Below, in pieces: positions 1 to 8,420 of a DNA stretch of 64,000 nucleotides (position 1 is its first letter; every line of letters begins with the position of its first letter). The stretch comes from Actinobacteria bacterium OK074 (lineage in GTDB: Bacteria > Actinomycetota > Actinomycetes > Streptomycetales > Streptomycetaceae). The notes below the pieces were generated by a model that ran no database searches, was not told the origin of the DNA, and saw nothing but the letters and a program-made list of their open reading frames with translations. The position numbers and the translations under genes were made by a program. Location of the stretch: assembly GCA_001298575.1 (NCBI GenBank), contig LJCV01000221.1, positions 1-64,000 of the forward strand, given 5' to 3'.

Positions 1-378
1 GGGCTCGCCGCGCCGGACGGCGGCGCGGGCGGCGTGGGCGCCGCGGTCCGGCAGGTGCGGGCCGCGACGGTGTGCTGCGCGGCCCTGGCCGTGGTGGCCG
101 TCCTGCTGCCGGGTCCGACCGCGCCGGAGGCAGGGGGGCGCGAGGTGATCGCCCTGTGGTTCAGCCTGCCGCTCGTGCTGACGCTGAGCTGTCTGGCCAT
201 CGCCCGGGTCGAGGTGCATCCGTACACGCGGTGGGCCTCGCCGGCCGGACAGCGGCTGCTGGGTTCGCTCGCGCGGTCCGCCGCCGGTGACGAGCGCGAT
301 TATCTCACGGCGGTCGCGGTGCGCGGGGTGAAGGCCGTCGAGGAACCGGAGGTGCGGGCGGCGTTCGCCCATCGCTGA
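1..378 (+). CDS. C-terminal part of a TIGR04222-type membrane protein (5' end outside window)
   Basis: The frame is open from the first base and ends at a TGA, so only the last 125 codons are visible. A hydrophobic stretch (TVCCAALAVVAVLLPG) is followed by a second one (IALWFSLPLVLTLSCLAIA), consistent with two membrane helices. The tail reads YLTAVAVRGVKAVEEPEVRAAF, written in part here; this resembles the repeated 'Y-L-T-A-V-A-x-x-G-x-x-A-V-x-x-P-x-x-R-A-A-L' ending of the actinobacterial TIGR04222 family, whose biochemical function is unknown. An internal GTG at 34 could be read as a start, but the coding pattern continues upstream of it. The protein ends 128 bp before the next start on the same strand, so read-through is possible. 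Confidence 0.6.
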   Translation, partial: GLAAPDGGAGGVGAAVRQVRAATVCCAALAVVAVLLPGPTAPEAGGREVIALWFSLPLVLTLSCLAIARVEVHPYTRWASPAGQRLLGSLARSAAGDERDYLTAVAVRGVKAVEEPEVRAAFAHR

Positions 379-506
379 CGACGGCGCCGGCGCCGCCGGG
401 GGCGCACAGGCGCACATCCGCGCGACACCAGCCCCGGGTGCTTTACTTGCCCTCCCCATCCCCCCAAACATCCCTTTTGTCGCCGCCGTGCCCGAAGGGA
501 TAGTTG

Positions 507-2132
507 ATGCGCGCTGCCGCCGTCCTCCGATCCGCCGCCGGGGCTCTGTCCCTGACGCTCCTGACCGGATTCGCCACCGCCCCGCCCGACCCCGGCTCCC
601 CCGAGTCCCGCGGTGTCGCCCTCGCCGCCCAGCGCGCCGCCGCCAAGGGCATCCGCTACGGCAGTTGCGCCGCCGAGGGCGACCTGCCGGGCAGTCTGCG
701 GTGCGGCACGGTCACCGTCCCGCTCGACTACGCGCACCCGGACGGACGTCGGATCAAGCTCACCGTCAGCCGCATCAAGGGCACCGGCAAGGGCGACGCC
801 GTACGACAGGGCGCCCTCGTCTACAACCCGGGCGGCCCCGGCGCCTCCGGCATGTACTTCCCGCTCGTCGGCTACCTCCCCGCCTGGCAGCGGATCGCCG
901 CGGCGTACGACCTCGTCGGCTACGCCCCGCGCGGGGTGGGCCGTTCGGCGCCGCTGTCCTGCGAGGACCCCAAGCGGCTGTTCAAGGGACCGCGACCCGC
1001 CCCGGCCCAGCCCTCCGCCTCCTACAAGAAGGAACGCGTCGCCGAGGCGAAGGCGTACGCCCGCGGCTGCGCCCGCCGCTCGGGGAGCGCGCTGCGGTAC
1101 TACACCTCCCTCAACAACGCCCGCGACCTGGACGTCCTGCGCGCCGCGCTCGGCGAGCGGCGGCTGACGTTCATGGGCGCGTCCTACGGCACCTACTTCG
1201 GCGCGGTGTACGCGACGCTGTTCCCCGGGCACGTACGGCGGATGGTGTTCGACTCGGCGGTGAACCCGGCGCCGGAGCAGGTCTGGTACCACAACAACCT
1301 CGACCAGTCGGCCGCGTTCGAACGCCGCTGGGCGGACTTCCGCGAATGGGTCGCCGACCACGACGACGTGTACGGCCTCGGCGACACCGCGGCGGCCGTC
1401 CTGCGCGGCTACGAGCAGGCGCGCGCGCAGCTGACCGCCGAGCCTGCGGGCGGCAAGGTCGGCCCCGCCCAGTTGCAGGGGCTGTTGTTGCAGGCCGGGT
1501 ACTACGACGACTACTGGCCGATGGCCGCGCAGGTGCTGTCCGCGTACCTCAAGGGCGACCCGAAGCCGCTGGTCGAGCACGCGGGCCCCAACCGGGAGGC
1601 GGCCGTGGAGGCGGAGAACTCCAACGCCGTGTACACGGCCGTCGAGTGCAACGACGCGCCCTGGCCGACCGACTGGCGCGTCTGGGACCGCGACAACACG
1701 GCTCTCGCGCGCGTGGCCCCGTTCGAGACCTGGGACAACGTCTGGACCAACCTGCCGTGCGCCTACTGGCCCGCCCCCCGGCAGCACCCCGTGGACGTCC
1801 GCACGGCCCCCGGCGCCCTCCCCCAAACCCTGATCCTGGCAGCCGAACGCGACGCCGCCACCCCCTACACGGGCGCCCTGGAACTACGCCGCCGCCTGCC
1901 CGGCGCGGTCCTGGTAACAGAACGCGACGCCGGCTCCCACGGCATCGGCGCCGCCGACAACCCGTGCGTCAACGCCCGCCTGGAGTCCTACCTGTTGGAC
2001 GGCCCCCTACGGGGCGGAAACACGTCGTGCGCCCCACATGCGGAACCCAAACCACAACTGCCGGACGCGGACACCCGCGCGGCGCACAAGGCCCACGCCC
2101 AGCAGGAGACCGGCGCCCTGCACGCCCGCTGA
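507..2132 (+). CDS. Secreted alpha/beta hydrolase, tripeptidyl-aminopeptidase-like (S33 family)
   Basis: A 541-residue predicted exported hydrolase. The N-terminus is a signal peptide (charged MRAAAVLR, then a hydrophobic core to about residue 25). The fold signature includes the oxyanion-loop motif YNPGGPGASG near residue 107 and the nucleophile elbow GASYGTYFG with Ser-226. A likely catalytic Asp lies in LILAAERDAATPY and a His in DAGSHGIG near the C-terminus, matching the TAP C-terminal domain arrangement of Streptomyces Tap/SlpD-type peptidases. Those enzymes release short peptides from protein N-termini outside the cell; the substrate here is inferred only from family. ATG at 507 is preferred over the TTG just before it because GAAGGGA sits 6 nt upstream. 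The usual DPRG motif after beta-strand 4 reads APRG. Lysine-rich linkers flank the lid region. Confidence 0.82.
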   Translation: MRAAAVLRSAAGALSLTLLTGFATAPPDPGSPESRGVALAAQRAAAKGIRYGSCAAEGDLPGSLRCGTVTVPLDYAHPDGRRIKLTVSRIKGTGKGDAVRQGALVYNPGGPGASGMYFPLVGYLPAWQRIAAAYDLVGYAPRGVGRSAPLSCEDPKRLFKGPRPAPAQPSASYKKERVAEAKAYARGCARRSGSALRYYTSLNNARDLDVLRAALGERRLTFMGASYGTYFGAVYATLFPGHVRRMVFDSAVNPAPEQVWYHNNLDQSAAFERRWADFREWVADHDDVYGLGDTAAAVLRGYEQARAQLTAEPAGGKVGPAQLQGLLLQAGYYDDYWPMAAQVLSAYLKGDPKPLVEHAGPNREAAVEAENSNAVYTAVECNDAPWPTDWRVWDRDNTALARVAPFETWDNVWTNLPCAYWPAPRQHPVDVRTAPGALPQTLILAAERDAATPYTGALELRRRLPGAVLVTERDAGSHGIGAADNPCVNARLESYLLDGPLRGGNTSCAPHAEPKPQLPDADTRAAHKAHAQQETGALHAR

Positions 2133-2179
2133 GGCACCCGCAGACGCCATCCCACCAGTCCCCCCGAGCTACAAGGCGA

Positions 2180-2923
2180 CTACGCCAGCCCAGCCACCAG
2201 CTCCCCAATCTCCTTACGCCGCCCCGTATAAAACGGAACCTCCTCACGCACATGCATCCGTGCCTCGGAGGCCCTCAGATGCCGCATGAGGTCGACGATG
2301 CGGTACAACTCATCCGCCTCGAAGGCAAGCAGCCACTCATAGTCACCGAGCGAGAACGACGCAACCGTGTTGGCCCGCACATCCGGATACCCGCGCGCCA
2401 TCTTCCCGTGATCGGCGAGCATGCGCCGCCGGTCCTCGTCGGGCAGCAGATACCAGTCGTACGACCGCACGAACGGGTACACGCTGACGTAGTTGCGCGG
2501 CGTCTCGTCGGCGAGGAACGCGGGGATGTGCGAGCGGTTGAACTCGGCGGGCCGGTGCAGCGCCATGTTCGACCACACCGGCTCCAGGGCGCGCCCCAGC
2601 TTCGTCCGGCGGAAGAGGTTGTACGCCTCCTGGAGCTGGTCGGCGGTCTCGGCGTGCCACCAGATCATGAGGTCGGCGCCGGCGCGCAGCCCCGACACGT
2701 CGTACGTGCCGCGGACGGTGACGTCCTTCGCGGCGAGCTGGTCGAACAGCTCCTGGACCTCGTCGGCGTAACCGGCGCGGTCCTCGGGGAGCACGTCCTT
2801 GAGCTTGAAGACGGACCAGAGGGTGTAGCGGATGACCTCGTTGAGGTCCTTGGCCAGCTTGCCCTTGTTCGGGATCCGGGCCGGGTCGGGCGTGGCGGTG
2901 GTGGTGGGGGCGTTCTCGCTCAT
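2180..2923 (-). CDS. hemQ: Coproheme decarboxylase HemQ (chlorite dismutase family)
   Basis: This 247-residue cytoplasmic enzyme oxidatively decarboxylates two propionates of coproheme III to give protoheme, the last step of the coproporphyrin-dependent haem pathway of actinobacteria and Firmicutes. Recognisable parts are the chlorite-dismutase core motif WSVFKL, the segment NYVSVYPFVRSYDWYLLP with the probable catalytic Tyr-149, and DHGKMARGYPDV, in which His-172 is the expected proximal haem ligand. The start is the ATG at 2923; the open frame extends upstream, but that extension overlaps hemG and lacks family similarity. It begins 4 bp after the hemG stop, so the two are presumably co-transcribed with hemG first. 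Convergent with the upstream hydrolase, 47 bp apart. Confidence 0.93.
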   Translation of the reverse strand: MSENAPTTTATPDPARIPNKGKLAKDLNEVIRYTLWSVFKLKDVLPEDRAGYADEVQELFDQLAAKDVTVRGTYDVSGLRAGADLMIWWHAETADQLQEAYNLFRRTKLGRALEPVWSNMALHRPAEFNRSHIPAFLADETPRNYVSVYPFVRSYDWYLLPDEDRRRMLADHGKMARGYPDVRANTVASFSLGDYEWLLAFEADELYRIVDLMRHLRASEARMHVREEVPFYTGRRKEIGELVAGLA

Positions 2924-2927
2924 GCGC

Positions 2928-4406
2928 TCATTCTCCCTTTCCGTGCGGACGGCCGAGCACCGGGTCGGCCCCCGGGGCGTCCTGCTGCTCCTGCTGCTCC
3001 GGTGGCACGGCGAGATCGCCGAGCGCCTCGACGGCCGCGTACGCGCTGGCGATGCACGCGGGGATGCCCACACCGTCGTACGGCGCGCCGCAGACCGCGA
3101 GCCCGGGGAGCTTGGCGACGGCCTCGCGGATGCGGGCCACGCGCGTGTGGTGGCCGACCGGGTACTGCGGCAGGCCGTCGGTCCAGCGGGTGACGACGGT
3201 GGCGAGCGGGGTGGCGTCCAGTCCGGTGGCCTCCCCCAGGTCGTGCCGGGAGACGTCGACGAGGGCCTCGTCGTCCCGTTCGAGGATCGCGGTCTCGCCG
3301 TAGCGGCCCACGGAGGTGCGCAGGACGAGGACGTCCGGGTCCTCCTCGGCGACCCAGCCCCACTTCTGCGAGGAGAACGTCGACGCCTTGATGGTGCGCC
3401 CGTCGACCGGCGGCACGAGGAAGCCGCTGCCTTCGGGGAGGCGGACGTCGGCGCGCCGGTAGGCGAGGGTGACCAGGGCCATGGAGGCGTACTCCACGGC
3501 GCGCAGTTCGGCGGCGGCGTCCGGGGACTCGGCGGCCAGCAGGGCGGCGGCCACGGGCGCGGGGGCCGCGACGACCACGGCGGCCACGGCGAGCGCCCGG
3601 CCGTCGGTGCGGACCTCCCAGCCGTCGGCCGTCCGGCGCAGGCCGAGCACGGGGGTGTTCAGCCGGATCTCGCCGCCACGCGCGCGTACCGACTCCGCGA
3701 CGGCGAGCGGGAGTTGGCCGATGCCGCCCTCGATGCCCATGAAGACGGACCCGGCGGTCTGCGGGTTGGCGGCCATCTTGGCCTGGAGTTCGCGGACGCC
3801 CTCCGTCAGGGAGGTGTGCGTGCGGGCCACCGCGAACAGCTGGGGGACGGCCGCGCGCATCGACAGGCGGTAGGCGTCGCCCGCGTACACGCCGCCGAGC
3901 ATGGGTTCGATCAGCCGGTCGACGACCTCGCGGCCGAGGCGGGCCGCCACGTACTCGCCCACCGCCACGTCGTCGCCGACCTCGGTGCGCGGCAGGTCGG
4001 CGTCGCGTTCGATGCGCGCGAGGCCCTCCTCGGAGAGGACCCCGGCCAGCGCGGACGCCGTGCCGGGCACGCCCATCACATGGCCCTTGGGGAAGGGCCG
4101 CAGGGCGCCCCGGGTCCACAGCGACGCCGTCGACGTGGCCGGCGGCTGGAGCCGGTCGGTGAGGCCGGTCTCGCGCGCGAGGGCCACCGCCTCGGGGCGG
4201 CGGGCCAGCATCGACTCGGCCCCGAAGTCGACCCGGACGCCCGCGATCTCACCGGGCAGCAGCTTGCCGCCGACGCGGTCCGACGCCTCCAGGACCGTCA
4301 CCCGCACCCCGCGGTCGAGCAGCCGGTGCGCGGCCGCCAGGCCCGCGATGCCGCCTCCGATGACGACGGTGTGCCGCGCACCCGCCGGAGTCTCCATTGC
4401 GCTCAT
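2928..4406 (-). CDS. hemG: Coproporphyrinogen III / protoporphyrinogen oxidase (HemY/CgoX type)
   Basis: A 492-residue FAD enzyme that oxidises coproporphyrinogen III to coproporphyrin III with oxygen; it is the enzyme called HemY, HemG or CgoX in different annotations. The N-terminal dinucleotide-binding motif VIGGGIAGLAAAHRL (about residues 15-30) and VTVLEASDRVGGK with the FAD ribose-binding Glu are clear. The C-terminal GIPACIASAYAAVEAL matches the FAD-contacting tail of the amine-oxidase fold. Length is normal for the family. Two in-frame ATGs lie at 4406 and 4397; the first is used. The gene leads the hemG-hemQ unit and is divergent from the DUF4349 lipoprotein gene across 206 bp. In Gram-positive bacteria the product is a soluble or peripheral protein working before ferrochelatase and HemQ. 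Confidence 0.93.
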   Translation of the reverse strand: MSAMETPAGARHTVVIGGGIAGLAAAHRLLDRGVRVTVLEASDRVGGKLLPGEIAGVRVDFGAESMLARRPEAVALARETGLTDRLQPPATSTASLWTRGALRPFPKGHVMGVPGTASALAGVLSEEGLARIERDADLPRTEVGDDVAVGEYVAARLGREVVDRLIEPMLGGVYAGDAYRLSMRAAVPQLFAVARTHTSLTEGVRELQAKMAANPQTAGSVFMGIEGGIGQLPLAVAESVRARGGEIRLNTPVLGLRRTADGWEVRTDGRALAVAAVVVAAPAPVAAALLAAESPDAAAELRAVEYASMALVTLAYRRADVRLPEGSGFLVPPVDGRTIKASTFSSQKWGWVAEEDPDVLVLRTSVGRYGETAILERDDEALVDVSRHDLGEATGLDATPLATVVTRWTDGLPQYPVGHHTRVARIREAVAKLPGLAVCGAPYDGVGIPACIASAYAAVEALGDLAVPPEQQEQQDAPGADPVLGRPHGKGE

Positions 4407-4612
4407 GACCCCACTGTCTCAGACCCCACTGACACTCCCCCGGGGCCCCGGCGCCCTCCACGGTTCGACCACCCTGTGCGTTCCCTGTGGTTGTCCGGTG
4501 CGAGTCCCGACCGTGACCGCATCGGAACCGGAGCGGCCCAACGTTCCGCCCCCGTCCCCCGTCGAAGAAGCGTCACGTCAAACCGAGTCGCGACTTCCGG
4601 GGGTAGGACCGT

Positions 4613-5602
4613 ATGGCTCTTGTACCGCTCGCATCACGTGTACCGTCACCGCCCTTCCGCACCCGCCGCCGCCCGGTGCGGCCCGTCCAGGCGCTGGCCG
4701 CGACGCTCCTCGTCGCCGCGCTGGCCCTGACGGGATGCAGCGGTGCCGACGACAGCGGCTCCTCCGGCTCGGCCGCCGACAAGGCCGCCCCGGGAGCGGC
4801 CAAGCAGCAGGAGGGCGGCGGCAGTTCGACGAGCTCGGCGGAGGGAGCCACGGGCAGCGGCAACAGCGGCGCCCGTACGGTGGCCCCCTCCGCGAACCAG
4901 ATCATCCGTACGGCGTCGCTGACCGTGCGGGTCAAGGACGTGGCCCAGGCGCTCGACGAGACCCGTACGGCCGTGGTGAACGCGGGCGGTTTCGTCGGCG
5001 ACGAGGACACCGACCGGGCCGACGACGGCCGGGAGCGGTCCCGCATCGTCCTGCGCGTGCCCGCCGACCGGTACGACGAGGTCCTCGCCGACCTGGAGGG
5101 CACCGGCAAGCTGCTGAGCCGCAGTTCGAAGGCCGAGGACGTCACCGACCAGGTCGTCGACGTGGACAGCCGCATCAGGTCGCAGCGGGCGAGCGTGGCC
5201 CGGGTGCGCGAACTGATGGACAGGGCGACCAAGTTGAGCGACGTGGTCAGCCTGGAGGGCGAACTGAGCAGCCGCGAGGCCGATTTGGAGTCGCTGCTCG
5301 CGCAACAGGCGTCCCTGAAGGACCGCGTGGGCCTGGCCACCATCACGCTCGTGCTGTCCGAACCCCGGGTGAAGGCGGCGAAACCGGCGAAGAAGAAGAA
5401 CGACGCCCCGGGCTTCATGGACGCCCTCTCCGGCGGCTGGCACGTCTTCGTGACGATACTGCGCTGGCTCGCCCTGGCCTTCGGCGCGCTGCTCCCGTTC
5501 GCGGTGGTCGGGGCGCTCCTCGTCCTGCTGTGGGCCCGGCTGGTCCGGCCGCGGCTGCCGAAGCGCCCCGAGACCGGGCTGGGCGAACCCGAACAGGACT
5601 GA
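4613..5602 (+). CDS. DUF4349 domain lipoprotein
   Basis: A 329-residue predicted membrane-anchored lipoprotein. An arginine-rich N-terminus is followed by a hydrophobic signal core and the lipobox ALTGC, with Cys-42 as the expected lipidated residue. A Ser/Gly/Ala-rich linker (residues 43-90) leads to the DUF4349 domain, recognisable by ASLTVRVKDVAQALDETR, a GFVGDE segment and a charged helical, probably coiled-coil region (residues 160-235). A lysine-rich stretch (AKKKN) precedes a transmembrane helix near residues 280-310 (LALAFGALLPFAVVGALLVL) and a basic cytoplasmic tail. The family's molecular function is not known; association with the cell envelope is inferred from topology. The stop lies 27 bp before the flavoprotein gene, suggesting one transcript. 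No convincing ribosome-binding site was seen, only GTAGGA nearby. Confidence 0.85.
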   Translation: MALVPLASRVPSPPFRTRRRPVRPVQALAATLLVAALALTGCSGADDSGSSGSAADKAAPGAAKQQEGGGSSTSSAEGATGSGNSGARTVAPSANQIIRTASLTVRVKDVAQALDETRTAVVNAGGFVGDEDTDRADDGRERSRIVLRVPADRYDEVLADLEGTGKLLSRSSKAEDVTDQVVDVDSRIRSQRASVARVRELMDRATKLSDVVSLEGELSSREADLESLLAQQASLKDRVGLATITLVLSEPRVKAAKPAKKKNDAPGFMDALSGGWHVFVTILRWLALAFGALLPFAVVGALLVLLWARLVRPRLPKRPETGLGEPEQD

Positions 5603-5629
5603 GGAACCCGGCCCCCGTAGCGTGTGCGC

Positions 5630-7024
5630 ATGAGCACGAGCACGCGGGAACGCCTGGTGGTGATCGGGGGCGACGCGGCGGGCATGTCCGCCGCGTCCCA
5701 GGCCCGCCGGCTGCGCACGCCGGAGGAACTGGAGATCGTGGCGTTCGAGCGCGGCGACTTCACGTCGTACTCGGCGTGCGGCATCCCCTACTGGGTGGGC
5801 GGCGACGTCGGCGAACGGGACGACCTGATCGCCCGCACCCCCGAGGAGCACCGGGCCCGCGCGATCGACCTGCGGATGCGCACGGAGGTCACGGAAATCG
5901 ACGTCACGCGCGGGCGCGTACGCACGCGTGCCGCGCATTCGACGTCCGGGGCGGAGACCTGGACGTCGTACGACAAGCTGGTGATCGCCACGGGCGCCCG
6001 CCCCGTCCGCCCGGACCTGCCCGGCATCGACGCGCCCGGGGTGCACGGCGTGCAGACCCTGGGCGACGGCCAGGCCCTGCTGGACACGCTGGCCAGGACG
6101 GAGGGCCGCCACGCGGTGGTCGTGGGCGCCGGTTACATCGGCGTCGAGATGGCGGAGGCGCTCCTCAACCGCGGCTACGAGGTCACCGTCGTCAACCGCG
6201 GCAGCGAACCGATGGCCACGCTCGACCCGGACATGGGCCGCCTGGTGCACCGCGCCATGACGGCCATGGGCATCACCATGGTGAACGACGCCGCCGTCAC
6301 CGAGGTGCTCACCGGCCCCGACGGCCGGGTCCGCGCGGTGGCCACGAAGGACGCCGAGTACCCGGCGGACGTGGTGGTCCTCGGCATGGGCGTCCGCCCG
6401 GAAACCGCCCTCGCCGAGGCCGCCGGGCTCCCCCTGGGCGACCACGGCGGCCTCCTGACCGACCTCGCCATGCGCGTACGCGGCCACGAGAACATCTGGT
6501 CCGGCGGCGACTGCGTGGAGGTCCTCGACCTGGTCTCGGGCCGCGAACGCCACATCGCGCTCGGCACCCACGCCAACAAGCACGGCCAGGTCATCGGCGC
6601 CAACGTCGGCGGCGGCTACGCCACCTTCCCCGGGGTCGTCGGCACGGCCGTCAGCAAGGTCTGCGCACTGGAGATCGCCCGCACCGGCCTACGGGAGAAG
6701 GACGCACGCCGGGCGGGTCTCAAGTTCGAAACGGTGACGATCGAGTCCACCAGCCGAGCCGGCTACTACCCCAACGCGGCCCCCATGACGGTCAAAATGC
6801 TCGCCGAACACCGCACGGGCCGCCTCCTCGGCGTCCAGATCGTAGGCCGGGAGGGCGCGGCCAAACGCGTCGACATCGCCGCGGTGGCCCTCACGGCAGC
6901 CATGACGGTAGAACAAATGACAGCGCTCGACCTGGGCTACGCCCCACCGTTCTCCCCGGTCTGGGACCCGGTCCTGGTAGCAGCAAGAAAGGCAACAACG
7001 GCGATCCGAAGAGCTTCCTTGTAG
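5630..7024 (+). CDS. FAD/NAD(P)-dependent disulfide reductase, CoA-disulfide-reductase-like
   Basis: A 464-residue pyridine-nucleotide disulfide oxidoreductase of the single-cysteine subgroup (CoA disulfide reductase, NADH oxidase, persulfide reductase). It begins with an FAD-binding motif VVIGGDAAGMSAASQAR. The motif SACGIPYWVGGD carries the Cys that in characterised relatives forms a mixed disulfide with CoA or is oxidised during turnover. A second Rossmann motif VVVGAGYIGVEMAEAL binds NAD(P)H, and the FAD-contacting GGDCVEV and a C-terminal dimerisation domain follow. The precise acceptor cannot be told from sequence. ATG at 5630 is chosen over the in-frame GTG at 5624. The last 100 nt switch to A-ending, less biased codons beside an interspersed repeat. 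Confidence 0.85.
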   Translation: MSTSTRERLVVIGGDAAGMSAASQARRLRTPEELEIVAFERGDFTSYSACGIPYWVGGDVGERDDLIARTPEEHRARAIDLRMRTEVTEIDVTRGRVRTRAAHSTSGAETWTSYDKLVIATGARPVRPDLPGIDAPGVHGVQTLGDGQALLDTLARTEGRHAVVVGAGYIGVEMAEALLNRGYEVTVVNRGSEPMATLDPDMGRLVHRAMTAMGITMVNDAAVTEVLTGPDGRVRAVATKDAEYPADVVVLGMGVRPETALAEAAGLPLGDHGGLLTDLAMRVRGHENIWSGGDCVEVLDLVSGRERHIALGTHANKHGQVIGANVGGGYATFPGVVGTAVSKVCALEIARTGLREKDARRAGLKFETVTIESTSRAGYYPNAAPMTVKMLAEHRTGRLLGVQIVGREGAAKRVDIAAVALTAAMTVEQMTALDLGYAPPFSPVWDPVLVAARKATTAIRRASL

Positions 7025-7046
7025 CTGCGATCAGGCCGACGCAACT

Positions 7047-7083
7047 AAAGGGGCGCGGGGAACTGCGCGACAAGCCACGACGG
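7047..7083 (+). repeat. Convergent-gap GC-rich repeat, copy A
   Basis: A short interspersed sequence (starting AAAGGGGCGCGGGGAACTGC) whose core GGGGCGCGGGGAACTGCGCGA is shared with the copy near 51846. It lies in the gap between two converging genes (stops at 7024 and 7133). This copy keeps only one arm of the inverted repeat seen in the longest copy. It probably derives from a bidirectional terminator-like element common in Streptomyces intergenic DNA. Confidence 0.7.
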
Positions 7084-7132
7084 CGCGTCAGCCGCGAACG
7101 AACCGCACCCCCAACGGCGATCCGGCGAACCG

Positions 7133-7468
7133 CTACGCGGATTCGTGCTGCCCCGTCCCATTAATCCGCTCAATCGCCTGCCGAGCCTGCTCCGCCGGCG
7201 GCCGAGAAGGCAACGACGACACCGAAGCCGCCGGAGGCATGGCCGCGGGCTGGGCCGACGGCGCCTTCGCATGCGCAGCCCCCCGTACGGACCGCAACCG
7301 CTGGCTCACCGCCTCGTCCAACGTCACCGGCCGCTGCATCTGCGCGGCCAGCCTCCCCGCTTCCTGGCCGAGCCGCGCGACGTCCTCCCACGGCAGCCGC
7401 AGCACCAGTGCGATCTCGGCCTCACCGTCGGGAAGCGCCTGCATCGGAGGAGTGATCCGGTCGTTCAT
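7133..7468 (-). CDS. Small conserved hypothetical protein
   Basis: A 111-residue acidic-to-neutral protein that I do not recognise by name. The first 60 residues contain PDGEAEIALVLRLPWEDVARLGQEAGRLA, which looks like a compact alpha/beta unit followed by an amphipathic helix; the rest is an Ala/Pro-rich, probably disordered linker ending in a short helix (AEQARQAIERIN). There is no signal peptide or membrane segment. It starts at an ATG, is divergent from the rhomboid gene across 119 bp, and converges with the flavoprotein gene. The coding assignment rests on codon bias at its 5' end and a sensible start; the 3' end is weaker. Confidence 0.6.
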   Translation of the reverse strand: MNDRITPPMQALPDGEAEIALVLRLPWEDVARLGQEAGRLAAQMQRPVTLDEAVSQRLRSVRGAAHAKAPSAQPAAMPPAASVSSLPSRPPAEQARQAIERINGTGQHESA

Positions 7469-7587
7469 CGCCTGTTCCTCACGTAGTTCTGGGCGTACTT
7501 GGTCTCACGGGCGGTTGCCAAGTCATACGCACCCACAGATGGCGGCGTTCACCGATTCCCGCGGCTCATCCAGGGAACTACTTTCAT

Positions 7588-8406
7588 GTGGTGATCCCCG
7601 TCCATGACGTGAACCCGACGCTCCGCACGCCCTATGTGACGTATGCGCTGATCGCGGCCAACATTCTGGTGTTCCTGTGGACCCCCGGCCTGGCCGGTTC
7701 GGTGAGCGGGGACAGCAGTGTGTCGCAGCTCTGCCATCTTCAGGCGTTCCTGGAGCACTACGCGGTGGTGCCCAGGGAACTGATCCACCACCAGTTGCCG
7801 CAGCTGGTGGCGACCGGTGACGTCGCGGGCGGCCCGAACGGCACGGCGTGCGTGGCGGCGCCGCCCGACTACCAGAAGTCGCAGCAGTTGTCGGTGTTCA
7901 CGGCGATGTTCCTGCACGGCAGCTGGCTGCACGTGCTGGGCAACATGCTCTTCCTGTGGATCTTCGGCAACAACATCGAGGACCGGCTGGGCCACGTCCG
8001 CTTCGCGCTGTTCTACGCCGTGTGCGGCTACGCGGCGGCGTACGGGTTCGCGTTCCTCAACAGCGACTCCACCGACCCCCTGATCGGGGCGTCCGGGGCA
8101 ATCGCGGGCGTGCTCGGCGCGTATCTGGTGCTGTATCCGAAGGCACGCGTGTGGGTGCTGGTCCCGTTCCTGGTCTTCCTGCCGCTGCGCTTGCCGGCCT
8201 GGATCGTGCTGGGCTTCTGGTTCGTGCTCCAGGCGTTCTACTCGTCCGGCGACGCGGTCTCCTCGGCGGGGACGGTGGCGTACGCGGCGCACGTGGTGGG
8301 GTTCCTCGTGGGCATGCTGCTGGCCTGGCCGCTGCGGAAGGGCACCCCGCCGCCGCCCGAGCCGCGCCGCCTGCTGTTCGGCAGGCAGGCGCGGCACTCG
8401 TGGTGA
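7588..8406 (+). CDS. Rhomboid family intramembrane serine protease
   Basis: A 272-residue polytopic membrane protease. Rhomboids cleave transmembrane segments of substrate proteins within the lipid bilayer using a Ser-His dyad. Here the nucleophile is Ser-169 in GASGAIAGVLGAY and the base His-235 in AYAAHVVGFLVGM. The loop-1 sequence HGSWLHVLGNMLFLWIFGNN, including the conserved His and Asn residues, is typical. At least six hydrophobic helices can be traced. Between the first helix and loop 1 is a soluble insertion of about 60 residues with two cysteines (C49 and C88). The frame starts with consecutive GTG codons at 7588 and 7591. The substrate is unknown. It converges with hemE, with only 14 bp between stops. 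Confidence 0.9.
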   Translation: MVIPVHDVNPTLRTPYVTYALIAANILVFLWTPGLAGSVSGDSSVSQLCHLQAFLEHYAVVPRELIHHQLPQLVATGDVAGGPNGTACVAAPPDYQKSQQLSVFTAMFLHGSWLHVLGNMLFLWIFGNNIEDRLGHVRFALFYAVCGYAAAYGFAFLNSDSTDPLIGASGAIAGVLGAYLVLYPKARVWVLVPFLVFLPLRLPAWIVLGFWFVLQAFYSSGDAVSSAGTVAYAAHVVGFLVGMLLAWPLRKGTPPPPEPRRLLFGRQARHSW

Positions 8407-8420
8407 GCCCCTAGGGGGTC

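Noticed and set aside
488..3193. 901-codon open frame on the plus strand
   Set aside because: It is a +1 shadow of the alpha/beta hydrolase and then antisense to hemQ; Arg/Pro-rich composition, no domain.
3901..7164. 1087-codon plus-strand open frame
   Set aside because: Antisense to hemG and out of frame with the DUF4349 and flavoprotein genes; no recognisable motif.
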